A stretch of 64,000 bases of DNA from positions 1-64,000 of the forward strand of contig CANREN010000004.1 of the NCBI GenBank assembly GCA_947629705.1, read 5' to 3'. Positions 48,718 to 56,171 of the stretch are shown piece by piece; position 1 is the first letter of the stretch, and each line of letters opens with the position of its first letter. Origin of the DNA: an uncultured Alistipes sp. Lineage in GTDB: Bacteria > Bacteroidota > Bacteroidia > Bacteroidales > Rikenellaceae. The notes beneath the pieces were generated by a model. It was not told the origin of the DNA and made no database searches. It was given only the letters and a program-made list of their open reading frames with translations. The position numbers were made by a program, and so were the translations under genes.

Positions 48718-49761
48718 CTAATGCGTGTCGTTCACACTGCTGCCGGCAAATGGCAGCCAAGCGCCGAAACGCTTCCGCATACCGGCCGGAAGCAGTATTT
48801 CCGACAACAGTAGCACGATCGCCGCCAGCAGCAGATATTGATATTGTTCGTTGAACTCCTCGAACCGCACGGTCGACAGCTCGGTCTGTTCCATCTCGTC
48901 GATGCTCTTGACGATCTCGTCCAACCCGATGGATTGCTTCGACGAACGGACATAGGCTCCGCCCGTCATCTCGGCGATCTGCGACAGCATCGCCTCGTCG
49001 AGCTTCGACACCACCATATCGCCCTTTTCGTCCCGAATAAATTCGCCGTCGATCCGTATCGGGGCGCCCTCCGGCGTGCCGATGCCGATCGTATAGATGC
49101 GGATGCCGAGCTCCCTGGCCCGTTCGGCCACCTCCAATGCACCGCCTTCGTGATCCTCGCCGTCGGTAATCAGCACGATCACCCGACTGTGGGGCTGCTC
49201 CGTATCGCCCGAAAAGGCCAGCAGCGCCTGTTCCAGCGCCTTGCCGATGGCTGTGCCCTGCACCGGCACCAACGCCGGATCGATCCGGCGGGCGAACGCC
49301 TTCGCCATCCGGTAATCCGAGGTGATGGGCAGCTGCACCTTGGGTTCGCCCGCAAAGACGACCAATCCGACCCGATCCTGATGCAATCCGTCGAACAATT
49401 TGTCGATGGCGTATTTGGTTCGTTCGAGACGGTTGGGTTCGAAATCTTCGGCCAGCATCGAATTCGAGACATCGACCGCCAGCATCATTTCGATTCCCCG
49501 GGCTTTCTGCTCGCGCAGACGGGAGCCTAATTGCGGACGGGCCGCGACGAATGCCAACAACGTCCATGCGCCGCAGAACAGAATGAATTTCAACACAATG
49601 AGACCGGTCGAAGCCTCGGGCATCAGCTGTTCCAGCGTCGCGGGGTTTCCGAAGCGGGCGAGCCGCCGCTTTCGACGGTACGAAACGTAGAGAAAAAGCG
49701 CGACGAAAAGCGGCAGCAGGGCCGTCAACCAAATATATTGCGGATTTGCAAAACGGAACAT
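48718..49761 (-). CDS. batB: BatB-like von Willebrand factor A membrane protein
   Basis: A 347-residue inner-membrane protein: two N-terminal helices (about 8-25 and 58-75), a VWA domain with the MIDAS motif DVSNSMLAEDF (near residue 95) and TDGEDHEGG, and a C-terminal helix (YLLLAAIVLLLSEILL). It belongs to the Bat (Bacteroides aerotolerance) system. Lies 14 bp downstream of batA. In B. fragilis batC, batD and batE follow batB; here lipA follows after 67 bp, so the operon ends at batB. Confidence 0.9.
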   Translation of the reverse strand: MFRFANPQYIWLTALLPLFVALFLYVSYRRKRRLARFGNPATLEQLMPEASTGLIVLKFILFCGAWTLLAFVAARPQLGSRLREQKARGIEMMLAVDVSNSMLAEDFEPNRLERTKYAIDKLFDGLHQDRVGLVVFAGEPKVQLPITSDYRMAKAFARRIDPALVPVQGTAIGKALEQALLAFSGDTEQPHSRVIVLITDGEDHEGGALEVAERARELGIRIYTIGIGTPEGAPIRIDGEFIRDEKGDMVVSKLDEAMLSQIAEMTGGAYVRSSKQSIGLDEIVKSIDEMEQTELSTVRFEEFNEQYQYLLLAAIVLLLSEILLPAGMRKRFGAWLPFAGSSVNDTH

Positions 49762-49775
49762 GGCTTTTTACGATT

Positions 49776-50762
49776 TTACGGAATACGTTTCAGAACGAGG
49801 TACGTCAAGAGGAGCTCCACGAGCAGCAGGGCCATCGCCGCCAACACCCACTGGAGATAAAGTTCGTGGCGGGTTATGTGGGAAAAGACTTCGATTTTGC
49901 TCTTTTCCAATTGGTTGATTTCGTCGTAGATCGCTTTCAGCTTGGCCTTGTCCGTCGCACGGAAATACTTGCCGCCGGTCAGTCCGGCGATTTCGCGCAG
50001 CGTCTTTTCGTCGATTTCGACCTGCTGCTGCACGAAGGTCATGTTGCCGAACATATCGACGGCCGGATAGGGAGCTGTTCCCTGCGTACCGACGCCGATC
50101 GTATAGACGCGGATACCCTGCGCCCGTGCGATTTCGGCCGCTGTCAGCGGTGCGATCTCGCCGCGATTGTTCACTCCGTCGGTCAGCAGGATGATGACCT
50201 TCGATTTGGCCTCGCTTTCGCGCAGCCGGTTGATGGCCGTAGCTAATCCGTTGCCGATGGCCGTGCCGTCCTCGATCAATCCGCTGCGGATGCGGCCCAG
50301 CAAGGTCTGGAGCGTACCTTGGTCGGTGGTCAGCGGGCTTTGTGTAAAGGCTTCGCCCGCAAAGACGACCAATCCGAGCCGGTCGCCCACCCGGTCGGCA
50401 ATGAAATCGGCGGCCACCTCCTTGGCGGCCGTGATCCGGTCGGGCTTGAAATCGCGGGCCAGCATCGAACCCGAAACGTCGACGGCCAGCACGATATCGA
50501 TACCCTCGGTGTTCGTGCGCGCATTCTCCTCGATGCCCTGCGGACGAGCCAATGCCACGATCGACAGCCCCAGCGCCGCAATGCGCAGGGCGAAAGGCAC
50601 ATGACGCAGCCAATAGCGCACGGTTTTCGGCGCGCCCGCGGCTCCGCCGACCGACGAAATCCGGATCGAAGCGCCGCCCCGCCGCGTCTGCCAAACATAG
50701 TAGGCGGCGAACAGCGGCAATGCGACGAACAACCACAAATAATGAGGCGATGCGAAATTCAT
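49776..50762 (-). CDS. batA: BatA-like von Willebrand factor A membrane protein
   Basis: A 328-residue membrane-anchored VWA protein. An N-terminal helix (residues 6-24) and a second near 52-72 are followed by the VWA domain with a complete MIDAS: DVSGSMLARDF (near residue 94), conserved Thr in DGTAIGNGL and LTDGVNNRG. A C-terminal transmembrane segment (LQWVLAAMALLLVELLLTYLVL) ends the protein. Together with BatB, MoxR and the DUF58 protein it probably forms a chaperone-like envelope complex; the biochemical role is not settled. Confidence 0.9.
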   Translation of the reverse strand: MNFASPHYLWLFVALPLFAAYYVWQTRRGGASIRISSVGGAAGAPKTVRYWLRHVPFALRIAALGLSIVALARPQGIEENARTNTEGIDIVLAVDVSGSMLARDFKPDRITAAKEVAADFIADRVGDRLGLVVFAGEAFTQSPLTTDQGTLQTLLGRIRSGLIEDGTAIGNGLATAINRLRESEAKSKVIILLTDGVNNRGEIAPLTAAEIARAQGIRVYTIGVGTQGTAPYPAVDMFGNMTFVQQQVEIDEKTLREIAGLTGGKYFRATDKAKLKAIYDEINQLEKSKIEVFSHITRHELYLQWVLAAMALLLVELLLTYLVLKRIP

Positions 50763-50778
50763 AATTCAAAATTCACAA

Positions 50779-51090
50779 TTATTCGTTCCTGGCCGTTTGG
50801 ACAAGGCCCGTCAGCCCTCTCGTCGATTCCCGACAATCGGCGAAGATGCGCTCGATCTCCCTGTCCGTAAAAATCGGTTGCAGGCAGCAACTCCGGCCAA
50901 TACTCCGTTTCATAAATCTCTTTTAAGGCGATGCTCATTTTTGCTGCAAATCCAGCCGGCTCTGCCCTCGCAGGGCTTCCCGTATGTCGGCTCCGACGCT
51001 CGTGCCGCCTTGCAGCAGCTGTTCGGGCGGGATGACCTCCCGATGCGTTTCATTCGGACGGCGATAGAGCCGAACGATAAATTCTGAATT
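50779..51090 (-). pseudogene. Four-helix-bundle (S23/IVS-type) protein, broken by frameshifts
   Basis: Translated in pieces on the minus strand, the region gives NSEFIVRLYRRPN, EQLLQGGTSVGADIREALRG, QSRLDLQQK, then after a one-base shift MSIALKEIYETEYWPELL, and after another shift QPIFTDREIERIFADCRE and STRGLTGLVQTARNE. These match in order the four-helix-bundle family (S23 intervening-sequence protein type), whose members read GTSIGANIREA, IALKETxETxYWLELL and FxSIxADCEEL. The N-terminus is missing and at least two frameshifts are needed, so it is a pseudogene. It sits between the TPR gene and batA, an unexpected place inside an operon. Confidence 0.8.
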
Positions 51091-51100
51091 GCGCGGCCGG

Positions 51101-51946
51101 CTACCAGTTCTTGCCGCCGCGAACGACCGCACCCCGTTTCTCTTTCAGCTTCTCCTGCGTCCGGTCTTCCTGGGCCTGGATGGCGTCGAGCATCTGCTCC
51201 TGTTCCTGTTCGGAGATACCCGCCGGAACCGGCTGCGGTTCGCCCTGCCGTTCGTCATCGTCGCCCTGCTGCGGCTCGGACGGCTGTTGCTGCTCGTTCT
51301 GCTGCTCGCCGGACGAATCGTTCTGCTGCGGATCCTGCCGACCGTCGTCCTTGTTCTCCTGTTTATCCGAATTTCCGCCGTTCTGCCGATCCTGTCGGTT
51401 CTGTTGGTTCTGCTGTTGATCCTGGCCGCCGCCCCCGTTCTGCTGGTCGTCCAGCAGCTTCTTGGTATAGGCGTAGTTGTACTTCGCCTCCACGTCCGAC
51501 GGATCGAGCCGCAACGACTGTTTGTAACTTTCGAGCGCCTCCTTGTATTTCTTCTGCCGGAACTGCGCATTGCCCAGATTGTAAAACGCTTCGGCGCGCT
51601 CCTGCTCGGTACGCAGCGTATCGGCCGCCGCCTGCCGCATCGTCTGCTCCGCCTGGTCGTAACGCTCCGCCTTGTAGAGGGCGTTGCCCAGGTCATAGGC
51701 CGCCTCGAACGACCCGGGCGCAAGGTTCAACGCCTTCCCGTACCGTTCGATGCTCTCCTCGTAATTTCCCTTGTTGAACTGCCGGTTGCCGCTGCGCACA
51801 GCCGACCGTTCGGGCATCCGTTGAGCCGATGCCGTTCCGAGGTTCAGCACGATCGACAACACCGCGAGGAGCATCGCCCCCCTCCTTCCCGTCGCGTTCC
51901 GAACCGGCATCCGCCGCAACCCCCGTGTCAATAAAATTCGGTGCAT
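51101..51946 (-). CDS. batC: TPR-domain protein of the Bat operon (BatC-like)
   Basis: A 281-residue exported protein. After a signal-like stretch (AMLLAVLSIVLNLGTASAQ) come tetratricopeptide repeats: RSGNRQFNKGNYEESIERYGKAL, AAYDLGNALYKAERYDQAE and AFYNLGNAQFRQKKYKEALESYKQSL. The C-terminal third is low complexity, dominated by Gln, Asn, Asp and Gly. The ATG at 51946 is chosen; a TTG three codons upstream is also in frame and overlaps the preceding stop. In B. fragilis batC follows batB, whereas here the TPR gene precedes batA. Confidence 0.82.
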   Translation of the reverse strand: MHRILLTRGLRRMPVRNATGRRGAMLLAVLSIVLNLGTASAQRMPERSAVRSGNRQFNKGNYEESIERYGKALNLAPGSFEAAYDLGNALYKAERYDQAEQTMRQAAADTLRTEQERAEAFYNLGNAQFRQKKYKEALESYKQSLRLDPSDVEAKYNYAYTKKLLDDQQNGGGGQDQQQNQQNRQDRQNGGNSDKQENKDDGRQDPQQNDSSGEQQNEQQQPSEPQQGDDDERQGEPQPVPAGISEQEQEQMLDAIQAQEDRTQEKLKEKRGAVVRGGKNW

Positions 51947-51951
51947 GTGTG

Positions 51952-52971
51952 TCAATGTTGCATGTTCAACTCCTCGTCAGGATCGGCCGCTTCGACCTCC
52001 TCGGCCGGTTTCGTCTCCTCGACGAAGTAGTAGGTTTTCAGATAATCGGCCTCGTTCTGTTCGGCATCGGGCGTATCCTTGGCGAATTTCACCAAATCTC
52101 CATCGCGAAGAATCTTCACCAAATCCATCGCCGCCTTGTCGGGCAGTTCGATGCCGCGCATGGCCGCCACGATCTCGTCGGTCGTCATCTCCATCGCCCC
52201 GATGCCCCAGCGGCCTGAAATGTAGGTGCGCAGAATGTCGGTCAGGCCCGAATAGTATTGTTTGTGGCGATTGTTCTGCCAGAGTTTTTGGTGATGAAGG
52301 GCTTCCAGCGCCCGAATGGCCACCACGTGGGGCGGCTGGGGCGGTGCCGGACGGAACAGATCGCCGAGGCGCTTGCCGCGGGCCCGCAGCCACCGCACCA
52401 ACGCATAGACGCCGATCCCGAGCAGCAGCAGCATCCCGAGCGCCCACGTGAGGTAGCCGCTGATTTCGCCGAACCGGAACGGCAGGGTCTTCTGCGGCTT
52501 GATGTCATAGATCGACTGCGACGTGGAGTCGATCCGGAAGGTCCCGACCTCCAGACGCAGTGAATCGCCCGTGCTGTGCAGCGTATCGACAATGTTCTTG
52601 TCGGCATAGAGCACCTGCGCGAGCCCCATGTTGTAGCGGCCCTCCTCGAAAGCGGCCAACCGATAGCGCTTGCGCAGCTTCTGCCGGCGCCCCTCCCGCA
52701 AAAGCGTATCGATGGGAGCATCTTCGACCAATTCGATTTTGGTGTCGTCTGCCTCGTAGACCGGAAATTGCACGACCTGCACCTGGTCTTTCTCCACCTC
52801 GATAATGTAGTCGAAACGGTCGCCGATCCCGATGCTGTCGGGTTCGATGCGGGCCGTTACGACCGGCGGCTTCGACTGGGCCGACGCCGTGTTCCACAGC
52901 GCGCCCAGCGCAACGGCGATCACCGCACAGCGTGCCGGCCACTCTTTTCTTCCCATTTTTTTCTCAATCAT
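51952..52971 (-). CDS. Membrane protein of the Bat operon (upstream of VWA genes)
   Basis: A 339-residue protein with a signal peptide ending near residue 32 (NTASAQ), a beta-rich periplasmic domain (VVTARIEPDSIGIGDRFDYIIEVE) resembling BatD-type N-terminal domains, one transmembrane helix (YLTWALGMLLLLGIGVYALV), and a cytoplasmic region with ALEALHHQKLWQNNRHKQYY and SGLTDILRTYISGRW. Proteins of this layout lie between DUF58 and batA in Bacteroidota Bat operons. An ATG at 52992 is also possible, but it abuts a run of nine C (52992-53000); 52971 gives the better signal peptide. Confidence 0.78.
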   Translation of the reverse strand: MIEKKMGRKEWPARCAVIAVALGALWNTASAQSKPPVVTARIEPDSIGIGDRFDYIIEVEKDQVQVVQFPVYEADDTKIELVEDAPIDTLLREGRRQKLRKRYRLAAFEEGRYNMGLAQVLYADKNIVDTLHSTGDSLRLEVGTFRIDSTSQSIYDIKPQKTLPFRFGEISGYLTWALGMLLLLGIGVYALVRWLRARGKRLGDLFRPAPPQPPHVVAIRALEALHHQKLWQNNRHKQYYSGLTDILRTYISGRWGIGAMEMTTDEIVAAMRGIELPDKAAMDLVKILRDGDLVKFAKDTPDAEQNEADYLKTYYFVEETKPAEEVEAADPDEELNMQH

Positions 52972-53005
52972 AAAGAAGTTGACAGGTAGCACCCCCCCCC
53001 TTTAA

Positions 53006-53893
53006 TTAAACCCGTTGTTTGAAGAGTTTGATGAGTTCGGTTACATAATCGCCGTCGGTCGCGATACAGGCCGTGTCGATGCGATGATGACGCAGCGTCT
53101 CGTCGATCGCGGCACTGCGACGCTCCCACGCCTCGGCATAATGCTGCCGCACGGCCCGCGACGAGGTGTCGAGCCACACCTTGCGGCCGCTCTCGGCATC
53201 CTGCAGCGCGACGATACCCACATCCGGCAGCTCCGTTTCGCGGGGATCGTAGACGCGGATGCCGACCAAATCATGCCGTCCGCGGGCGATTTTCAGGGCG
53301 TCGTCCCACGCCGCATGATCCGCCGGATCGTCTAAAAAGTCCGACAGAATGAAGGTCGTGCAACGTTTCTTGTTGACGTTGGTCAGGAACCGCACGGGCT
53401 CCGAGAGCCGCGTTCCGGACGACTGCGGCCGGAAGCCGATCAACTCGCGGATGATCATCAGAATGTGGCTGCGGCCCTTCTTGGGCGGGATGAACTTTTC
53501 GATGCGGTCGGAGAAGAAGATGCACCCCACCTTGTCGTTGTTTTGCGCGGCGGAAAAGGCCAGCACGGCGGCGATTTCGGTGATGATATTCTTTTTCAGC
53601 CGGTCGGTGGTGCCGAACATCCGCGAACCCGAAACATCGACCAGCAGCATCATGGTCAGCTCGCGCTCCTCCTCGTAGACCTTGATATGGGGCTTGTTCG
53701 AACGGGCCGTAACGTTCCAGTCGATATCGCGCACGTCGTCGCCGGCGCGGTACTCCCGCACCTCGGAAAACGACATGCCGCGACCGCGGAACGCCGTATG
53801 GTACCGTCCGGCGAAAATCTCGTTCGACAGACCGCGGGTCTTGATTTCGATCTTGCGGACACGCTTCAGAATATCGTTCTCGGACTCGATCAT
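53006..53893 (-). CDS. DUF58 domain protein (MoxR-associated)
   Basis: A 295-residue cytoplasmic protein with the DUF58 core FRGRGMSFSEVREYRAGDDVRDIDWNVTARSNKPHIKVYEEERELTM, preceding a VWA-like fold that starts LLVDVSGSRMFG. DUF58 proteins are encoded next to MoxR ATPases and are thought to be their partners. Its ATG overlaps the last base of the moxR stop codon, so translation is coupled. Second gene of the Bat operon. Confidence 0.92.
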   Translation of the reverse strand: MIESENDILKRVRKIEIKTRGLSNEIFAGRYHTAFRGRGMSFSEVREYRAGDDVRDIDWNVTARSNKPHIKVYEEERELTMMLLVDVSGSRMFGTTDRLKKNIITEIAAVLAFSAAQNNDKVGCIFFSDRIEKFIPPKKGRSHILMIIRELIGFRPQSSGTRLSEPVRFLTNVNKKRCTTFILSDFLDDPADHAAWDDALKIARGRHDLVGIRVYDPRETELPDVGIVALQDAESGRKVWLDTSSRAVRQHYAEAWERRSAAIDETLRHHRIDTACIATDGDYVTELIKLFKQRV

Positions 53894-54891
53894 CAGGGTA
53901 CGATTACGTTGTTGAGAATATCGGTAATCAGCTCTTCGGTCGTGATATTTTCGGCTTCGGCCTCGTAGGTCAGACCGATACGGTGGCGCAGCACGTCGTG
54001 GCAGACGGCGCGCACGTCCTCGGGAATGACGTATCCGCGGCGGCGGATGAAAGCGTAGGCGCGGGCCGCCTTGGCTAACGAGATCGACGCACGGGGCGAA
54101 CCGCCGTAGGCGATCAGGTTCTGCAACTTCGGGAGGTTGTACTCCGCCGGTTCGCGCGTGGCGAAGATGATATCGACGATGTATTTTTCGATCTTCTCGT
54201 CCATGTAGACATCTTCGACCACCTTGCGGGCCTTGACGATGTCTTCGGGCGAGATGACCTTGTCGACCGCGGGCATACCGGCGCCCGAGAGGTTCATCCG
54301 CATGATATCACGCTCCTCCTGCTTGTGCGGATAGGAGATTTTGGCTTTCAGCATGAAACGGTCGACCTGCGCCTCGGGCAGCGGATAGGTGCCCTCCTGT
54401 TCGAGCGGGTTTTGTGTGGCGAGTACGAGGAACGGCTGCGGCAGCGGATAGGTCTCGTCGCCGATGGTAACCTGCCGCTCCTGCATCGCTTCGAGCAGGG
54501 CCGACTGCACCTTGGCCGGTGAACGGTTGATTTCGTCGGCCAGCACGAAATTGGCGAATACGGGGCCTTTCTTGACGATGAAATCCTCGCTTTTCTGCGA
54601 ATAGATCAACGTGCCGAGCAGGTCGGCGGGCAGCAAATCGGGCGTAAACTGGATACGCGAGAAACCGGCATCCACGGCCTTGGCCAAGGTCGTGATGGCC
54701 AACGTCTTGGCCAGACCCGGCACGCCCTCGAGCAGGATATGGCCGTTCGACAACAGACCGATCAGCAACGTATCGACCAAATGGCTCTGCCCGACGATGA
54801 CCTTGCCCATCTCGGTGCGGAGCGTATCAACGAAGACCGATTCGCGTTCGATGCGTTCGTTGAGTTCCTTAATGTTGATGACTTCACTCAT
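53893..54891 (-). CDS. moxR: MoxR family AAA+ ATPase
   Basis: A 332-residue AAA+ ATPase of the MoxR/RavA group, acting as a chaperone in assembling or activating VWA-protein complexes. Motifs: GLLSNGHILLEGVPGLAKTLA (Walker A variant, near residue 55), FVLADEINRSPAKVQSALLEAMQ (Walker B, near 115), ATQNPLEQEGTYPLPEAQ (sensor 1) and GGSPRASISLAKAARAYA (sensor 2). First gene of moxR-DUF58-membrane protein-TPR-[pseudogene]-batA-batB. Three copies of a TTATTAACCGGYRCGGA-like repeat lie directly upstream. Confidence 0.95.
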   Translation of the reverse strand: MSEVINIKELNERIERESVFVDTLRTEMGKVIVGQSHLVDTLLIGLLSNGHILLEGVPGLAKTLAITTLAKAVDAGFSRIQFTPDLLPADLLGTLIYSQKSEDFIVKKGPVFANFVLADEINRSPAKVQSALLEAMQERQVTIGDETYPLPQPFLVLATQNPLEQEGTYPLPEAQVDRFMLKAKISYPHKQEERDIMRMNLSGAGMPAVDKVISPEDIVKARKVVEDVYMDEKIEKYIVDIIFATREPAEYNLPKLQNLIAYGGSPRASISLAKAARAYAFIRRRGYVIPEDVRAVCHDVLRHRIGLTYEAEAENITTEELITDILNNVIVP

Positions 54892-54897
54892 TATTTT

Positions 54898-54966
54898 TTA
54901 TTGACTGGTACGGATTCTTATTAACCGGCACGGAACCCCGCCCGCTTATCAACCGGCAAGGGCCCC
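54898..54966 (+). repeat. Three tandem copies of the TTATTAACYGGTRCGGA repeat upstream of moxR
   Basis: TTATTGACTGGTACGGATTC (54898-54917), a 28-base unit starting TTATTAACCGGCACGGAACC (54918-54945), and TTATCAACCGGCAAGGGCCC (54946-54965). Single copies lie at 55531, 58102 and 59017. On the moxR strand they occupy the bases just before the start codon. Confidence 0.8.
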
Positions 54967-55104
54967 AATTCATGGGTACAAATTGCGCTGTTTTATCGTT
55001 TTATCACTCTGTTTGCAGGTGCGGCAACGGGTTTTCGGCTTCGCGCCGCTCACGTCCGGAAGGCACAAAGGCCACCCCGCTTTCTCTTCCAAACGAAAAA
55101 CATG

Positions 55105-55112
55105 CAAATATA
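55105..55112 (-). promoter_or_regulatory. Possible -7 box of the moxR/Bat operon
   Basis: Minus-strand TATATTTG fits TAnnTTTG; it would give a leader of about 205 bases. No clear TTG at -33. Between 54967 and 55303 I see no gene. Confidence 0.4.
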
Positions 55113-55303
55113 TTATATTTTCCCGAATTTTTATCCGGTTCCGCACGTTTCCAAAGCGTTCGCATCCTGTCGCGGCTGTACGCTTGCATGGATCGACGGT
55201 TTTACCCGCTGACTGAAATCCGCCCCACGATGCCCGCCGCAGGCTTTTTCGAATCCCCTCCCCGCGCTATTTCATTAATTTTATTAAAAAATTCGTAAAA
55301 AAA

Positions 55304-55334
55304 TTGCATAATTCAAAAAAAGGCCTTATCTTTG
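55304..55334 (+). promoter_or_regulatory. Promoter of the candidate small RNA
   Basis: TTG (55304-55306), 20-base spacer, TATCTTTG (55327-55334): a full match to the Bacteroidota consensus in AT-rich DNA. Confidence 0.75.
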
Positions 55335-55340
55335 CCGGTG

Positions 55341-55532
55341 AAGTTTTAAGGTTCATTTAGGTTAGTAGTTTTAGGTTGGTTGAGGAGATCGGCAGGTTGC
55401 AGCGGGAAACTTCCTGCTGCTATAATCCGGCAAACGGTGCTCGTTTACGGGTCGAAGACCTCCGGTCGACCTCACAGAGGGGGTGGTTCCCCTTAAAAGA
55501 AAGGTCAGAGTCGTGAGATTCCGACCTTTTTT
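55341..55532 (+). ncRNA. Candidate small RNA of about 190 nt, unidentified
   Basis: Bounded by a consensus promoter and an intrinsic terminator, with no convincing reading frame. The 5' part (55341-55385) is G/T-rich with several AGGTT or GGTT words and little self-pairing. It is followed by the hairpin GCAGCGGGAAACTTCCTGCTGC, a possible long-range helix between TTGAGG near 55380 and CCTCA near 55470, a GGGGGTGGTTCCCC hairpin, and the terminator (55503-55532). Length and layout would suit a 6S-like RNA or the Bacteroidales-1 motif, but I see no decisive consensus; it is not RNase P RNA, tmRNA or the SRP core. Confidence 0.65.
55503..55532 (+). terminator. Terminator of the candidate small RNA
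   Basis: GGTCAGAGTC-GTGA-GATTCCGACC stem (9 of 10 positions paired, counting a G-T) followed by TTTTTT. Confidence 0.8.
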
Positions 55533-55560
55533 ATTAACCGGTGCGGATCGGAACGTTTTC
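55531..55560 (+). repeat. TTATTAACYGGTRCGGA repeat after the small RNA
   Basis: TTATTAACCGGTGCGGATCG followed by GAACGTTTTC. Like the copy at 58102-58129 it directly follows a terminator and precedes a copy of the ~120-bp repeat. Confidence 0.65.
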
Positions 55561-55566
55561 GAAGAG

Positions 55567-55682
55567 ACCGCCGGAAACGAAGAAAGCTACCGGAAGCGAA
55601 AGAACACCGCCGGGAGCGAGGAGAGCCGCCGGAAACGGAAGAACCCGCCGGAAACGAGGAGAGCCGCCGGAAGCGAAGAACG
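55567..55682 (+). repeat. About six ~20-bp tandem repeats
   Basis: Imperfect units of consensus CCGCCGGAARCGARGARAG run from 55567 to about 55682, between the small RNA and repeat copy D. Open frames through this array encode only Arg/Glu/Pro-rich low complexity and are not taken as genes. Confidence 0.8.
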
Positions 55683-55713
55683 CCGACCGCACCGGTTCCT
55701 TTTTGAGTTCGCA

Positions 55714-55838
55714 GGCTCCGACCGAAGCCCCCGCCAAGGCGTGGGTGCGGGGGTGGGTCAAGCCTGCAAACGCGGCCAAAGGCCGCGAGCACCGACCGGC
55801 AGCAATGCAAACTGCATCCGCCGACTCGATTCAGCGGG
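55714..55838 (+). repeat. Dispersed ~120-bp intergenic repeat, copy D
   Basis: GGCTCCGACCGAAGCCCCCG start, GGGGTGGGTCAAGCCTGCAA, hairpin CGCGGCCAAAGGCCGCG, then CGACCGGCAGCAATG and CCGACTCGATTCAGCGGG. The closest relative is copy E at 58176-58299, which has the same order and nearly the same length. Confidence 0.8.
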
Positions 55839-55901
55839 AAAAAACATATGGTTGCCTGCCATGTGTTTCGAATTCGGGGGTTGGTACGTCTTATCCATGT
55901 C

Positions 55902-56171
55902 ATGACCGAACAAGAGCTCACCCGACAGATCATCGCCTTGCGCGACCCGATGTTCCGCTTCGCCCGCACGCTTCTCCTGCGGCAGGCCATGGCCCGGATG
56001 CCGCACCGACAGCGCGAAGCGCTCCATCTGAAGGAGATCGAGGGATTCGCCACCAAAGAGATCGCCGCGATATTCGCGACCGACGAAGCTCAAGTCCGCG
56101 TCATGCTCTCCCGCGCACGCTGCCGTTTGCGCGAGGAGGTCGAAAAACTGATGGATCATGGAACGAAATGA
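55902..56171 (+). CDS. Mini sigma factor: ECF-type sigma lacking most of region 2
   Basis: An 89-residue product. Its first 24 residues (MTEQELTRQIIALRDPMFRF and ARTL) read like the very start of sigma region 2 of Bacteroidota ECF sigma factors. They pass directly into region 4: MARMPHRQREALHLKEIEGF, then ATKEIAAIFATDEAQVRVML with its helix-turn-helix, and SRARCRLREEVEKLM. About 80-90 residues expected between these parts (the rest of region 2 and the linker) are absent, in frame. It may be a decayed gene, or a region-4-only regulator. The next gene, a putative anti-sigma factor, overlaps it by 14 bp. An ATG at 55848 in frame adds a non-conserved N-terminus. Confidence 0.75.
   Translation: MTEQELTRQIIALRDPMFRFARTLLLRQAMARMPHRQREALHLKEIEGFATKEIAAIFATDEAQVRVMLSRARCRLREEVEKLMDHGTK

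Noticed and set aside
44911..50945. A 17-base match (TGCTGCAAATCCAGCCG) between repeat copy C and the four-helix-bundle pseudogene
   Set aside because: One shared 17-mer among all pairs of positions in 64 kb, in GC-rich coding-like DNA, is not far from chance; no longer similarity surrounds it.
50797..51087. 96-codon plus-strand frame between batA and the TPR gene
   Set aside because: It is the complement of the decayed four-helix-bundle gene, whose family motifs are clear on the minus strand.
55341..55532. Calling the small RNA RNase P RNA, tmRNA or SRP RNA
   Set aside because: It is too short for RNase P RNA or tmRNA and lacks their conserved cores and a tag-peptide frame; the SRP core GGAAGCAGC context is not present.
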